Origin: Caldicellulosiruptoraceae bacterium PP1
Lineage (GTDB): Bacteria; Bacillota; Thermoanaerobacteria; Caldicellulosiruptorales; Caldicellulosiruptoraceae
DNA: 64,000 nucleotides
NCBI GenBank assembly: GCA_041320695.1
Contig: JBGGOQ010000004.1
Location: 86,289-150,288 of the forward strand
Direction: 5' to 3'
Position numbers and translations under genes: made by a program. The notes beneath the pieces are model-generated. The model saw nothing but the letters and a program-made list of their open reading frames with translations, made no database searches and was not told the origin of the DNA. This document shows, one piece after another, positions 27,296 through 36,367 of this stretch. Within the stretch, counting starts at the first letter, position 1; each line of letters opens with the position of its first letter.

Positions 27296-28467
27296 TAAGA
27301 TTTTTATTAGCTTACAAAATGGCAATAAAAAGTATACTTACAAATAAAGTTCGTTCATTTTTAACAATGCTTGGTGTTGTAATTGGTGTTGCAGCAGTTA
27401 TTGCTGCTGTCGGGCTTGCTCAAGGAAGTACAAAGAGTGTAACAGATAGGATAGAAAGCCTTGGAACAAATCTAATTCAAATAACTATCACAGGACGTAA
27501 TAGTAATAGAAATGTAACCTATGATCAGTTAGTTCAGTTTGCTCAAAAACATCAAGATGATATACAAGCTATAGCACCTCAAGTTTCAGGTAGTGTTACT
27601 GTAAAATATGGGACCAAAACTCGAGATACATCATTAATTGGAACAACAGAAGACTACAGTACAATAAGAGATGTAAATGTAACTTCTGGTAGATTTATAT
27701 TACCTATAGATGTTGATTTTAGGCAAAAAGTGGCATTAGTTGGAACGGCTGTTGTAAATGATATATTTGAAGGGCAAAATCCAATAGGCAAAAAGATGAA
27801 GATTAATGGCAATGTATTTACAGTAGTTGGTGTTTTACAGGAAAGAGCAAATGGCCAAGATCAATCTGATGATGATCAAGTAATAATTCCTGTTACAGTA
27901 GCACAAAGAATTACTCGAAACGCAACAATTAGAAATTTTGCATTAAAAGTCACAGACGGTAATAAGAGTGAAACGGTTATGAACTATTTAAATGATTTCT
28001 TACAGTCAATATACAATGATACAACCTCTTTTAGAGTATTCAACTCTGCACAACTATTATCAACATTAAATAGTGTTACCAGCACACTTATGATTATATT
28101 GGGTGGAATTGCAACAATTTCACTAATTGTTGGTGGTATAGGCATTATGAACATAATGCTTGTTTCAGTAACTGAAAGAACAAAAGAGATAGGAATTAGA
28201 AAGGCTATAGGTGCAAAACGTAGGGATATCTTAATTCAATTTTTAATTGAAGCAATTGTAGTAACTGGTATTGGAGGACTCATTGGTATTATTATTGCCT
28301 TTGTTTCTATAAAAGCTATGACAAGATTTAATATAACTGCAATATTCTCTATTCCATGGGCAGTTATTGCTTTTACAATATCATTAGCCATAGGAGTAAT
28401 ATTTGGACTTTTCCCAGCAGCAAAGGCATCAAGATTAAATCCAATAGAGGCCTTAAGATATGAATAA
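27292..28467 (+). CDS. MacB/FtsX-type ABC transporter permease
   Basis: The membrane subunit of the exporter. It has 391 residues and four transmembrane segments: one at ~17-40 (FLTMLGVVIGVAAVIAAVG) and three at the C-terminus (~265-380; IATISLIVGGIGIMNIMLVSVTERTKEIGIRKAIGAKRRDI is the FtsX-family core motif). Residues ~45-255 form the MacB periplasmic core domain outside the membrane. It starts at TTG (27292), 10 nt after AAGGAGG, and overlaps the ATPase stop by 3 bases, so the two are translationally coupled. As in MacB, the pump is probably mechanotransmissive; the substrate is unknown. Confidence 0.9.
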   Translation: MIRFLLAYKMAIKSILTNKVRSFLTMLGVVIGVAAVIAAVGLAQGSTKSVTDRIESLGTNLIQITITGRNSNRNVTYDQLVQFAQKHQDDIQAIAPQVSGSVTVKYGTKTRDTSLIGTTEDYSTIRDVNVTSGRFILPIDVDFRQKVALVGTAVVNDIFEGQNPIGKKMKINGNVFTVVGVLQERANGQDQSDDDQVIIPVTVAQRITRNATIRNFALKVTDGNKSETVMNYLNDFLQSIYNDTTSFRVFNSAQLLSTLNSVTSTLMIILGGIATISLIVGGIGIMNIMLVSVTERTKEIGIRKAIGAKRRDILIQFLIEAIVVTGIGGLIGIIIAFVSIKAMTRFNITAIFSIPWAVIAFTISLAIGVIFGLFPAAKASRLNPIEALRYE

Positions 28468-28498
28468 ATGAGAAATACTTAAAACAGGAGGGGAAAAT

Positions 28499-31400
28499 AT
28501 GGGTAAAAAGTTATATATAACAATTATATTGCTGATTTTATTAAGTTTAAGTTCTATTTCTGCATTTTCTCAATATTCAGATATTCCATCTAATGCTTCA
28601 TACAAAAGCTCTGTAGAAAAACTAACAATGTTAGGAATTTTTCAGAATCAATCTAAATTTATGCCAAATTCATTAGTTACAAGAGAAGATTTTGCAAGGA
28701 TGATTATTCTAATTTCTAATTTGTCAGAACAGGCAAAGCTTTATGAAGATTCATCTGTATTTCCTGACGTAACAGCAAATAATAAATTGATTGGATACAT
28801 AAACCTTGCAATCAAAAAAGGTTATATGACAGGTTTGTCTGATAAAAAGTTCCATCCAAAAGACAGTGTAACATATGCTCAAGTTTGTACCGCAGTAGTA
28901 AGGATGTTAGGATACAATGATTCAGATTTATCAGGAACATGGCCAAGAAATTATATAGACAAGGCACTTGATCTTGGTTTAACAAAAGGAATTATATATA
29001 AAGCTAACGAAAAAGTTCCTAAATGGGCTATTGCAGTAATATTAAGTAGGCTTTTAGATACAAATGTTAAGTCAAACAATCAAAATAATGTTACTTTCAA
29101 CAACTCTGTTGGGCTTTATAAAGAAGTTGTTATTTTATCAACATCAGATACAAATAATAAACTTGCAAAAAATGAAGTTCAAACCGATGTAGGAATTCTT
29201 AACAATAATGTAAACTTCAAATTCACAGTCGGACAAAAATATATGGTAAATATTGAAGACAATGATATTAACAAGGTATATGGCAGTATAAATAAAATTA
29301 GCCAATATACCATTCAAAGCTATAATTTAACAACAATATTTTATGAAGCTAATAAAAAGATAAATTCTTTCACTTTACCAATAAATGCAGCGTATTATTA
29401 CAATGGTAATAAAATTACTTATGATAATTTGAACACTATATTAAAGCCTTATCAGCAAATAATTTTAGGCTATAAGACTAATAATCAAGGATATGACTAT
29501 GTACTTATTAAAGACCCATTAGATGAAAGCTATGGTTCATATACTGAATGCATTATTTTAGATGATAGTAAAACATCAAATAAATTAGAACAAAATCAAG
29601 TGCTTACAGACAAAGGGATATTCTATATAGGGAAGCAAACGAAAAATATAGAGGTTGGATATAAATACGGATTATATATTAAAGATGATACAATTACAGC
29701 AGTATTTAAGAAGCTAAATACTGTATATAGGGTTGATGTAGATAAGGTTTCTGATAATACAATCACATATTTAGACAATGGCAAAGAAAAAAGTATAATA
29801 CTCCCTCAAAAAGCCATATACTTTTACAATGGGACAAAACAGTCATATGATAATTTAAAGAATATTTTAAAACCGAGTCAAAGATTATATTTGGCATATA
29901 ATGCTGATAAATCAAGCTATGAATATATTTCTATAAAAGATTTATATGATGAAAGCTATGGGACATATACAGAGTGTATTATTCTTGATAGTAGCAATAA
30001 TAACAATAAGTTAGAAAAAGGGCAAGTGCTCACAGACAAAGGTATATATACATTAACAGATACAAAAACTAAAATAGATATTGGATCAAAATACGCATTA
30101 TTTATAAAAGATGACAAAATTACTTTGGTTTATAAAAAGTTAAATAATTCAAAAAGCTTTAATATTACTGATGTAGATGATTACACTGTAACTATTTCAG
30201 AAAATAATAATGAGCAAACTCTACTATTACCACAAAAAACAACATATTTCTATAACGGTACAAAGCAAAACTATGAGAATTTAAAAAATATACTAAAACC
30301 AAGCCAACTAATATATCTTGCAACAAATAGTGATAATACAGGCTATGAATATGCAATTATAAAGGATTTGTATGATGAAGAAAACTATGGAACATATACA
30401 GAATGTGTTATCTTAGATGACAGCACAACAACTGATAAATTACAGAAAAATCAGGTATTGACTGATAAAGGGATATTCTATAAACCTAATAAAATTAATA
30501 ATTTGGAAATAGGTTATAGATATGCATTATTTATAAAGGATAATTCAATTACATTAGTATACAAAAAGTTAAACACTATATTTAAAGGTACCATAACAGA
30601 TTTTTCTGATAATATGGTTACTGTTGAAAAAGGTGGAGCAAATGTTAAAATTAATTTACCACAGAAGGCAACATACTATTATAATGGTGCAAAACAAGAC
30701 TATAACTCATTACAAAGTATATTAACACCAAATCAAGATATATATTTTGGATATAACAAAAATGAATATGATTATATACTAATAAAAGATAAATATAGCT
30801 CAACCTTAGGTAAATATACCGAATGTGTAATATTAGACAATGATAAGACCACAGATAAGATATTAGAAAATCAAGTTGTTACAGATAAAGGTATATATAA
30901 TGTTGCTAAAAATGTAGGTAAGTTAGATATTGGCATAAAATATGGTGTATATATTAAGGATGATACAATAACAAGTATTTATAAACCACTAAATGTAATA
31001 AATCCAGTTACAATTTCATATATACATGGAAATACAATTTCTATTGCAGTAGGTAATAACGAATCCAAAGAAATTAATCTGCCTAAAAAAACAACATATT
31101 ATTATGATGGTGCAAAGATAAACTACTCAGACGTTATACCAAAACTTCAAAAAAATTCTACAATAATTTTTGGGTATAACAAAACAAATTCAGATTATGA
31201 ATATGCAGTTATTTATGATCCAATATATAGCAAACCACAAATGGCAGATACTGCTTCATGTATAACATTTAAAGCCGGAGATATTGATTTTAGTGATGCT
31301 TCAACAATAATTAGAAATGGTAACTACATTGATAAAACTGCTGTTGCAGGGAATGATGTGGTATATGAAGTCAAAGACATTTTTGGCAACAATAGATTTA

Positions 31401-31639
31401 TATTGGTTGTTCAAAACAGTATAGTAGCTTATATAAAGGATTATAAGCCAAATAGGATTGCACCAACATCAATAGTTGTTCAGGTTTATAACTCAGTTAC
31501 AAGAAAATTCGAAGATACAACATATGAAATTAGTAAAGACTTTGATGTATCAATGCTAAAATCAAGTGAATATAATGTAGGGAATTATGTATACCTCTAC
31601 TTTGGTTATGATGGGAAGGTAGTTTTTATTAAGTATTAA
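28499..31639 (+). CDS. SLH-domain surface protein with five ~140-residue repeats
   Basis: A 1046-residue secreted protein, 31 bp downstream of the MacB-like permease (AGGAGGGG, 5 nt from the ATG). A signal peptide (~24 residues, ending SAFSQ) precedes three SLH modules (~28-195; WPRNYIDKALDLGLTKG). From ~204 to ~910 there are five tandem repeats starting near 204, 344, 486, 630 and 770. Each has the order YG.YTECIILD, KLE.NQVLTDKGI, IGYKYALFIKDD.IT.VYKKLN, LPQK..YFYNGTKQ.Y.NLK.ILKPSQ, and YEYI.IKDLYDES. A unique C-terminal domain (~910-1046) ends it. The repeat family is not one I can name; the beta-rich, polar character suggests a stalk or wall-binding array. Co-transcription with the exporter is likely from spacing and the absence of a terminator. 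Confidence 0.85.
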   Translation: MGKKLYITIILLILLSLSSISAFSQYSDIPSNASYKSSVEKLTMLGIFQNQSKFMPNSLVTREDFARMIILISNLSEQAKLYEDSSVFPDVTANNKLIGYINLAIKKGYMTGLSDKKFHPKDSVTYAQVCTAVVRMLGYNDSDLSGTWPRNYIDKALDLGLTKGIIYKANEKVPKWAIAVILSRLLDTNVKSNNQNNVTFNNSVGLYKEVVILSTSDTNNKLAKNEVQTDVGILNNNVNFKFTVGQKYMVNIEDNDINKVYGSINKISQYTIQSYNLTTIFYEANKKINSFTLPINAAYYYNGNKITYDNLNTILKPYQQIILGYKTNNQGYDYVLIKDPLDESYGSYTECIILDDSKTSNKLEQNQVLTDKGIFYIGKQTKNIEVGYKYGLYIKDDTITAVFKKLNTVYRVDVDKVSDNTITYLDNGKEKSIILPQKAIYFYNGTKQSYDNLKNILKPSQRLYLAYNADKSSYEYISIKDLYDESYGTYTECIILDSSNNNNKLEKGQVLTDKGIYTLTDTKTKIDIGSKYALFIKDDKITLVYKKLNNSKSFNITDVDDYTVTISENNNEQTLLLPQKTTYFYNGTKQNYENLKNILKPSQLIYLATNSDNTGYEYAIIKDLYDEENYGTYTECVILDDSTTTDKLQKNQVLTDKGIFYKPNKINNLEIGYRYALFIKDNSITLVYKKLNTIFKGTITDFSDNMVTVEKGGANVKINLPQKATYYYNGAKQDYNSLQSILTPNQDIYFGYNKNEYDYILIKDKYSSTLGKYTECVILDNDKTTDKILENQVVTDKGIYNVAKNVGKLDIGIKYGVYIKDDTITSIYKPLNVINPVTISYIHGNTISIAVGNNESKEINLPKKTTYYYDGAKINYSDVIPKLQKNSTIIFGYNKTNSDYEYAVIYDPIYSKPQMADTASCITFKAGDIDFSDASTIIRNGNYIDKTAVAGNDVVYEVKDIFGNNRFILVVQNSIVAYIKDYKPNRIAPTSIVVQVYNSVTRKFEDTTYEISKDFDVSMLKSSEYNVGNYVYLYFGYDGKVVFIKY

Positions 31640-31726
31640 ATTTCATAGATAGTATAAATAATTAATAGATTAAAAACTAAAAATAATATATAATAAAATT
31701 AGATATCTAAATTATGGTGACTTATC

Positions 31727-31996
31727 TTGGCTATATTATCAATGTTTTATGGTATAATTATATCAATGTATTATATGGATAATAAAAAACACATGGTTCC
31801 ACATATACATGTAACATATCAAGGTATAGAGGCAGTAGTTTCAATACCCGATGGCAATTTATTAGAAGGCAGTATAAAACCCAACAAGATGAAATTAGTT
31901 CAAGCATGGATTGAAATACATCAAGATGAACTTATGGCAAATTGGGAATTAGCTATTAAAGGTGAGAATGTTTACAAAATTGAACCTTTAAGGTAG
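31727..31996 (+). CDS. DUF4160 protein (possible toxin-antitoxin partner)
   Basis: An 89-residue DUF4160 protein (LSMFYGIIISMYYMDNKKHMVPHIHVTYQG, KLVQAWIEIHQDELMANWELA). The start is TTG with GGTGA 6 nt upstream. It is followed 13 bp later by a DUF2442 gene; the two families are often neighbours and have been proposed as a toxin-antitoxin-like pair, but the activity is not established. Molecular function unknown. Confidence 0.85.
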   Translation: MAILSMFYGIIISMYYMDNKKHMVPHIHVTYQGIEAVVSIPDGNLLEGSIKPNKMKLVQAWIEIHQDELMANWELAIKGENVYKIEPLR

Positions 31997-32009
31997 AGGA
32001 GGATATAAT

Positions 32010-32264
32010 GTGTATCCAAGAGTTTCAGATGTTATTCCAAACAAAGATTATACACTTACAATAACCTTTACAAATGGTGAAATGGGTATTTTTGACATGA
32101 AACCATATTTAGAAATTGGAATATTTAAAGAATTAAAAGATTGGAATTTATTCAAAACTGTTAAACCGTTTTTGGGCTCAGTACAATGGAAAAATGAACA
32201 AGATCTTTGTCCAGATACCTTATATATTGAAAGTATTAAAATCAAAAATAAATCGGTTAGTTAA
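32010..32264 (+). CDS. DUF2442 protein, partner of the DUF4160 gene
   Basis: An 84-residue DUF2442 protein (PRVSDVIPNKDYTLTITFTNGEMGIFDMKPYLE...FLGSVQWKNEQDLCPDTLYIES). It starts at GTG, 7 nt after AGGAGG (31997-32002); the ATG two bases earlier is out of frame. It ends at a strong bidirectional terminator. Function unknown; the conserved pairing with DUF4160 is the main clue. Confidence 0.85.
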   Translation: MYPRVSDVIPNKDYTLTITFTNGEMGIFDMKPYLEIGIFKELKDWNLFKTVKPFLGSVQWKNEQDLCPDTLYIESIKIKNKSVS

Positions 32265-32297
32265 AAAGTTGAGGGTTATTTGCCCTCAACTTTTTTT
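32263..32297. terminator. Bidirectional terminator between DUF2442 and CAP genes
   Basis: AAAAGTTGAGGG (32264-32275) pairs with CCCTCAACTTTT (32283-32294), loop TTATTTG, with a T run on the plus side and an A run that becomes a T run on the minus side. It serves the converging genes and overlaps the stop codon of the minus-strand gene. Confidence 0.9.
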
Positions 32298-33252
32298 ACC
32301 TTATAAAATTCTGAGTATAATATATATCCAAATCATTAGATCTAATTCTAACACCAACACCTATATAGTCAAAATTTCCTTCTATGTTGTGCCTATGCCC
32401 AGGGGAATTAAACAAAAGATGATTAGCAAATATTGGCAGCATTTTGTTGCCATATGCAATATTTTCACCAGCAGACATAAATTTAATTCCTGCATTTGTC
32501 ATCCTATCAAAAGGTGAAAGACCATCTAAATCTGTATGCGAAAAAAAGTTTAATTTAGACATATTTATTGAATGATTTAAAGCAACAGAGGCAAGTTTTT
32601 CAGAATACATTAGAGGCTTTAACTTAAGTGAAGCTCTTAATGAATTTAGATGATAGAAATTTATTTTTGCGAAAGACTCCTGAACCTTTTCAAAATCATT
32701 TATATATTTATCATTAATTAAATAAGAATTCCAAAGAGTTTTATCAACAATAAGTATTCCATTAACATAACTTGGATTTTTCAAAAGGTCATAGAAGACA
32801 AATATATAATAAAAGTTCATATCAATACAATCATAGTCCTTGCCTAAGTTAGAATCTGAAAAAGTATAAGTTATATAATTTTTATCAATTATATACTTAT
32901 TGATAATCTTATTTTTAAAAATATTTTTAATTAAACTTGCTTTAGAACCAACAGTAACATTTTTTACACCAACAAAGTTTTTAGATGTAGTATACAAAAA
33001 TACTAACTTTTTATTAGAGAATGAGGCAATATAAAAGTCTGAAGGATTTTCATAAACATAAAAATCACCAAAAAAAAGGGAGGGTAAAACCATATATGTA
33101 TTTTTAAAATCTTTAATGAAGGTATCTTGTTTTTCATAGATATATGCACTTTTTTTGCTATTATTTTCTTTTGTTGTTATACTTGCAAAAGAGGTATAAT
33201 TAATAGTTAAGAATAACATTAAAAATATAGCAAATAATTTTTTCAATTTCAT
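32296..33252 (-). CDS. Secreted CAP-domain (YkwD/SCP-like) protein
   Basis: A 318-residue secreted protein with a signal peptide (~24 residues, MKLKKLFAIFLMLFLTINYTSFAS). Residues ~65-185 resemble the CAP-associated N-terminal domain (GVKNVTVGSKASLIKNIF). The CAP domain occupies ~200-318 with its hallmark motifs LNSLRASLKLKPL, SHTDLDGLSPFDRMTNAG, SAGENIAYGN and NSPGHRHNI. Bacterial CAP proteins of this kind occur in spore formers and often act at the envelope, but the reaction is unknown. AGAGGAG lies just upstream of the ATG. It is divergent from walR, with about 100 bp between. Confidence 0.85.
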   Translation of the reverse strand: MKLKKLFAIFLMLFLTINYTSFASITTKENNSKKSAYIYEKQDTFIKDFKNTYMVLPSLFFGDFYVYENPSDFYIASFSNKKLVFLYTTSKNFVGVKNVTVGSKASLIKNIFKNKIINKYIIDKNYITYTFSDSNLGKDYDCIDMNFYYIFVFYDLLKNPSYVNGILIVDKTLWNSYLINDKYINDFEKVQESFAKINFYHLNSLRASLKLKPLMYSEKLASVALNHSINMSKLNFFSHTDLDGLSPFDRMTNAGIKFMSAGENIAYGNKMLPIFANHLLFNSPGHRHNIEGNFDYIGVGVRIRSNDLDIYYTQNFIR

Positions 33253-33285
33253 GTACTCCTCTCAAAATGATGTTATTTAATTTAA

Positions 33286-33314
33286 TTGTATAATATTTAT
33301 TAATAATATAAAAT
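33286..33314 (+). promoter_or_regulatory. Candidate sigma-A promoter of walRK
   Basis: TTGTAT at 33286-33291, 17-bp spacer, TAAAAT at 33309-33314, about 40 bp before the walR start. The hexamers are moderate matches in AT-rich DNA. Confidence 0.45.
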
Positions 33315-33355
33315 AGAAAATATATGACAATATTAATAAAAAAGTAGGTGAAAAG

Positions 33356-34045
33356 ATGAGCAAAGGGCATATACTTGTAGTTGATGATGAAAAGCCAATT
33401 GTTGATATTATAAAGTTTAATCTTGAAAGAGAAGGATACAAGGTTTCATCAGCTCATGATGGAGAAGAGGCTTTTAATAAAATAAAATCAGAAAATTTTG
33501 ACCTTGTTCTTTTGGATGTTATGCTTCCCAAAATGGACGGATTCACAATTGTTCGAAAGGTAAGGGAATTTTCAGAGGTTCCAATAATTATGATAACTGC
33601 AAGGGCAGAAGAAGTTGATAAGGTTTTGGGGCTTGAACTTGGGGCAGATGATTATATTACAAAGCCTTTTGGAGTAAGAGAACTTATTGCACGAATTAGG
33701 GCTAACTTAAGAAGAATAACAACACAAGGTAGCTCAGAAAAAATAATGCGTGCTGGAGAACTTACATTAAATCCAGAAACATTTGAAGTTAAAAAAGGAG
33801 AGAAAATAATTGAATTAACTGTAAGAGAATATGAGCTTTTAAAATTTTTAATGCAACAAAGAGGGCAGGTATTTACAAGAGAAAATCTTTTAGAAAAGGT
33901 ATGGGATTATGAATATTTTGGTGACGTCAGGACTGTTGATGTAACTGTTCGAAGGCTTAGAGAAAAGATAGAAGATAATCCTTCTGAACCTAAATATATC
34001 TTGACAAAAAGAGGAATAGGATATTACTTTACAACAGAACTATGA
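33356..34045 (+). CDS. walR: Response regulator WalR (YycF), OmpR family
   Basis: The DNA-binding response regulator of the essential WalRK system that coordinates cell-wall turnover. It has 229 residues: a receiver domain (1-~120; acidic pocket D10/D11, phosphoacceptor D54 in LLDVMLPKMDG, lysine in TKPFG) and an OmpR/PhoB winged helix (~130-229; ELTVREYELLKFLMQQRGQVFTRENLLEKVWDYEYFGDVRTVDVTVRRLREKIE). The last motifs are very close to Bacillus WalR. The stop overlaps an ATG (ATGA) of the walK frame. The identification is supported by the walK-yycH-yycI order downstream. Confidence 0.95.
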   Translation: MSKGHILVVDDEKPIVDIIKFNLEREGYKVSSAHDGEEAFNKIKSENFDLVLLDVMLPKMDGFTIVRKVREFSEVPIIMITARAEEVDKVLGLELGADDYITKPFGVRELIARIRANLRRITTQGSSEKIMRAGELTLNPETFEVKKGEKIIELTVREYELLKFLMQQRGQVFTRENLLEKVWDYEYFGDVRTVDVTVRRLREKIEDNPSEPKYILTKRGIGYYFTTEL

Positions 34046-34074
34046 TAGTATCCTTAAAAGGGAGTAATGATTTT

Positions 34075-35760
34075 ATGACAAAAAGTATAGAAAGCAGGCT
34101 TATAATTGTTTTTGCACTGCTTGTTTTAGTTGTAATGTTTGTTTCAGACTTTTTTATAATTGACAGGGTAAGAAATTATTATTTTGATGAGCTTAAAAAA
34201 AGAATAGAATATAATATCACATCATCCATTGTTAAGGTTCTTCAAAATAGGAATTTATCAAGTGATAAAATACAAGAGATAGCAGATAACACAATAAAAG
34301 AAAGCCCTTATGGATTTAATGTTGATAAGCTTATAATAACAGATGTTCAAGGTAAGGTTGTAGCATCTTTTCCAAGGATGGATACAACCTATTTTCCATC
34401 CGACTATATACTAAATGCACTATCCGGTATTAGAACATCAGTTGTAGATACATCAAAACAAAAGCTTATTTTATGCTATCCTGTATCTGATGATGATGGA
34501 ATATTTAGAACCCTTTATATAGAAATGTCTACACAAAATGTATCAAAGACAATAGAGGATATAAAGAATATATTAATAACAGCACATATTATAACTTTAT
34601 TTGTTGCTATGATTTTAGGTTTTCTTTTTGCAAGAACACTTTCAACTCCAATAAAATTGCTTACAAAAAAGGCAATTCAGATTTCAAAAGGTGATTTTGA
34701 ACAAAACATTAATGTTTTATCAGAGGATGAAATTGGAAAGCTTGCCATAGCATTTAATGAAATGACAAAAAACCTCAAAGAAAACATATTGAGCCTTAGA
34801 ACAGAAAAAGAAAAAATGGAAAAGATACTTGAGAATATGAATGACGGTCTTATAGCGATAGGATCTAAAGGTGATATTGTACATATAAATAAAACAGCGA
34901 GAATATATATTGAAAAGCCTTTAGATGAATTTATAGATATGTTAAAAAGCAATCAAGATAATATTGTTGAAATAAATAATAAGATTCTTGATGTAAATTA
35001 TACACCATTTGTTGACTCAGAAGGCAAAGAAGGGAAGATTTACATCCTTCATGATATCACAGAACAATTCAATTTAGATAAGATGAGAAAAGAGTTTGTT
35101 GCTAATGTTTCACATGAGTTAAGAACACCTATTACTACAATAAAAAGCTATTCAGAGACATTATTATCGGTAGATGATAATGAGATAAAAAATCAATTTT
35201 TAGGTGTTGTTATAAACGAATGTGATAGAATGACAAGACTGGTATCAGATCTTTTGTACCTTTCGAAAATTGATGCTGGTGAAAATATGTTTAAGTTTGA
35301 AGATGTATCATTGAAAGATATAGTTTTATCTGTATGTGATAAGCTAAGGCTTCATGCACAAAAGAAAAATCAAGAAATAATTTCAAATGATATTATTGAT
35401 ATTGTATGTAATGTAGACAGAGATAAAATTGAACAAGTTGTTACAAATATTGTTTCAAATGCTATAAAGTATATTCAAGAAGGTGGAAGAATAGAGGTAA
35501 GTATAAAGGATGAAGGTGAACTTGCGTGCGTTATTGTAAAAGATAATGGTCCTGGGATACCGCAAGATGACCTTCCAAAGATATTTGATAGATTTTACAG
35601 GGTTGATAAAGCTCGTTCAAGAGAGCTTGGTGGTTCAGGGCTTGGTCTTTCTATAGCTTATGAGATTGTAAAAAAACATAATGGTAATATTAAAGTAGAG
35701 AGTTCAATAGGAGAAGGCACAACCTTTTATATTTGTTTGCCGACAAAAAAGCAAATGTAA
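34075..35760 (+). CDS. walK: Sensor histidine kinase WalK (YycG)
   Basis: Membrane sensor kinase that phosphorylates WalR. From the ATG at 34075 it has 561 residues: transmembrane segments at ~10-30 and ~165-190 flanking an extracytoplasmic sensor region, HAMP (~190-245), a PAS-like region (~255-330), HisKA with H347 in NVSHELRTPITTIKSYSE, and HATPase_c (NIVSNAIKYIQEGG, DNGPGIPQDDLPKIFDRFYR, GGSGLGLSIAYEIV). I prefer 34075 because AAGGGAG (34058-34064) precedes it by 10 nt; the frame also opens at ATG 34042, overlapping the walR stop, but without a ribosome binding site. It is part of a walRK-yycHI arrangement. Confidence 0.95.
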   Translation: MTKSIESRLIIVFALLVLVVMFVSDFFIIDRVRNYYFDELKKRIEYNITSSIVKVLQNRNLSSDKIQEIADNTIKESPYGFNVDKLIITDVQGKVVASFPRMDTTYFPSDYILNALSGIRTSVVDTSKQKLILCYPVSDDDGIFRTLYIEMSTQNVSKTIEDIKNILITAHIITLFVAMILGFLFARTLSTPIKLLTKKAIQISKGDFEQNINVLSEDEIGKLAIAFNEMTKNLKENILSLRTEKEKMEKILENMNDGLIAIGSKGDIVHINKTARIYIEKPLDEFIDMLKSNQDNIVEINNKILDVNYTPFVDSEGKEGKIYILHDITEQFNLDKMRKEFVANVSHELRTPITTIKSYSETLLSVDDNEIKNQFLGVVINECDRMTRLVSDLLYLSKIDAGENMFKFEDVSLKDIVLSVCDKLRLHAQKKNQEIISNDIIDIVCNVDRDKIEQVVTNIVSNAIKYIQEGGRIEVSIKDEGELACVIVKDNGPGIPQDDLPKIFDRFYRVDKARSRELGGSGLGLSIAYEIVKKHNGNIKVESSIGEGTTFYICLPTKKQM

Positions 35761-35777
35761 ATATTATTTAATTACTT

Positions 35778-35794
35778 TGTAACATTGTCGTAAT
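35778..35794 (+). promoter_or_regulatory. Candidate WalR box upstream of the post-walK gene
   Basis: TGTAAC, five bases, then CGTAAT (35778-35783, 35789-35794). The known WalR site is a direct repeat of TGT(A/T)A(A/T/C) with 5-bp spacing; the second half has one mismatch. A consensus TATAAT follows at 35805-35810, 10 bp downstream, the position expected for activation. It points to autoregulation of the downstream yyc genes. Confidence 0.5.
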
Positions 35795-35851
35795 ATTAAA
35801 AAGTTATAATTAAGGTAGGCATTATATAAGTTTAAATGAGGTTGTGCAGAT

Positions 35852-36349
35852 ATGAAAAGATTATCATTTTTACTATTTATAATAATTTTATTAACAACTG
35901 TAGTAACTTATGCTTCAAATGATAAGTCAGAAAATAGAGTAAAATATCTTAATAGTGTTAAAATAGATAATCAAGAAATTAAGAGTAATTCAAATGATTT
36001 GTTTGATATAACTTCTGACATTGTTTACTCTACTGATACACAACAAATTTTAATCTCTGGCAAATCTATTGAAGGTTGTGAAATATCAATTTACAACAAT
36101 GAAAAACCAAAAGGGTTTACAACTAATGATTTATCTGAAAAATTGATAGTTGGCAATAGTAATCTATTTGCAAAAACAATTGAACTTAATAAAGGAGATA
36201 ATTTTATTTTAATAGTTGGCAAGATAGATAATAAAGTTCAAATAGTTATATTTAAGACTAAATTAATAGAAAAGAGCAAACAGAGTGATTTAAAAAAAGC
36301 TATGGGTAAGATTATTGATAATATATTAAACATTTTCAATAATAAATAA
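35852..36349 (+). CDS. Small secreted protein, Ig-like, in the wal operon
   Basis: Not a recognised family. It has 165 residues: a signal peptide (~20 residues, ending TYAS), then a beta-rich domain with QQILISGKSIEGCEISIYNN...NKGDNFILIVGKIDNKVQI, reminiscent of Ig-like modules in wall-associated proteins, and a basic C-terminal tail. It sits between walK and yycH, an extra gene relative to the usual walR-walK-yycH-yycI order, behind a candidate WalR box. A role as a wall or signalling accessory to WalK is inferred from location. Confidence 0.7.
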   Translation: MKRLSFLLFIIILLTTVVTYASNDKSENRVKYLNSVKIDNQEIKSNSNDLFDITSDIVYSTDTQQILISGKSIEGCEISIYNNEKPKGFTTNDLSEKLIVGNSNLFAKTIELNKGDNFILIVGKIDNKVQIVIFKTKLIEKSKQSDLKKAMGKIIDNILNIFNNK

Positions 36350-36367
36350 TTTTAGAGGGTTTTAATT

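Noticed and set aside
34042..34074. walK start at the ATG overlapping the walR stop
   Set aside because: No Shine-Dalgarno precedes it, whereas AAGGGAG lies 10 nt before the ATG at 34075.
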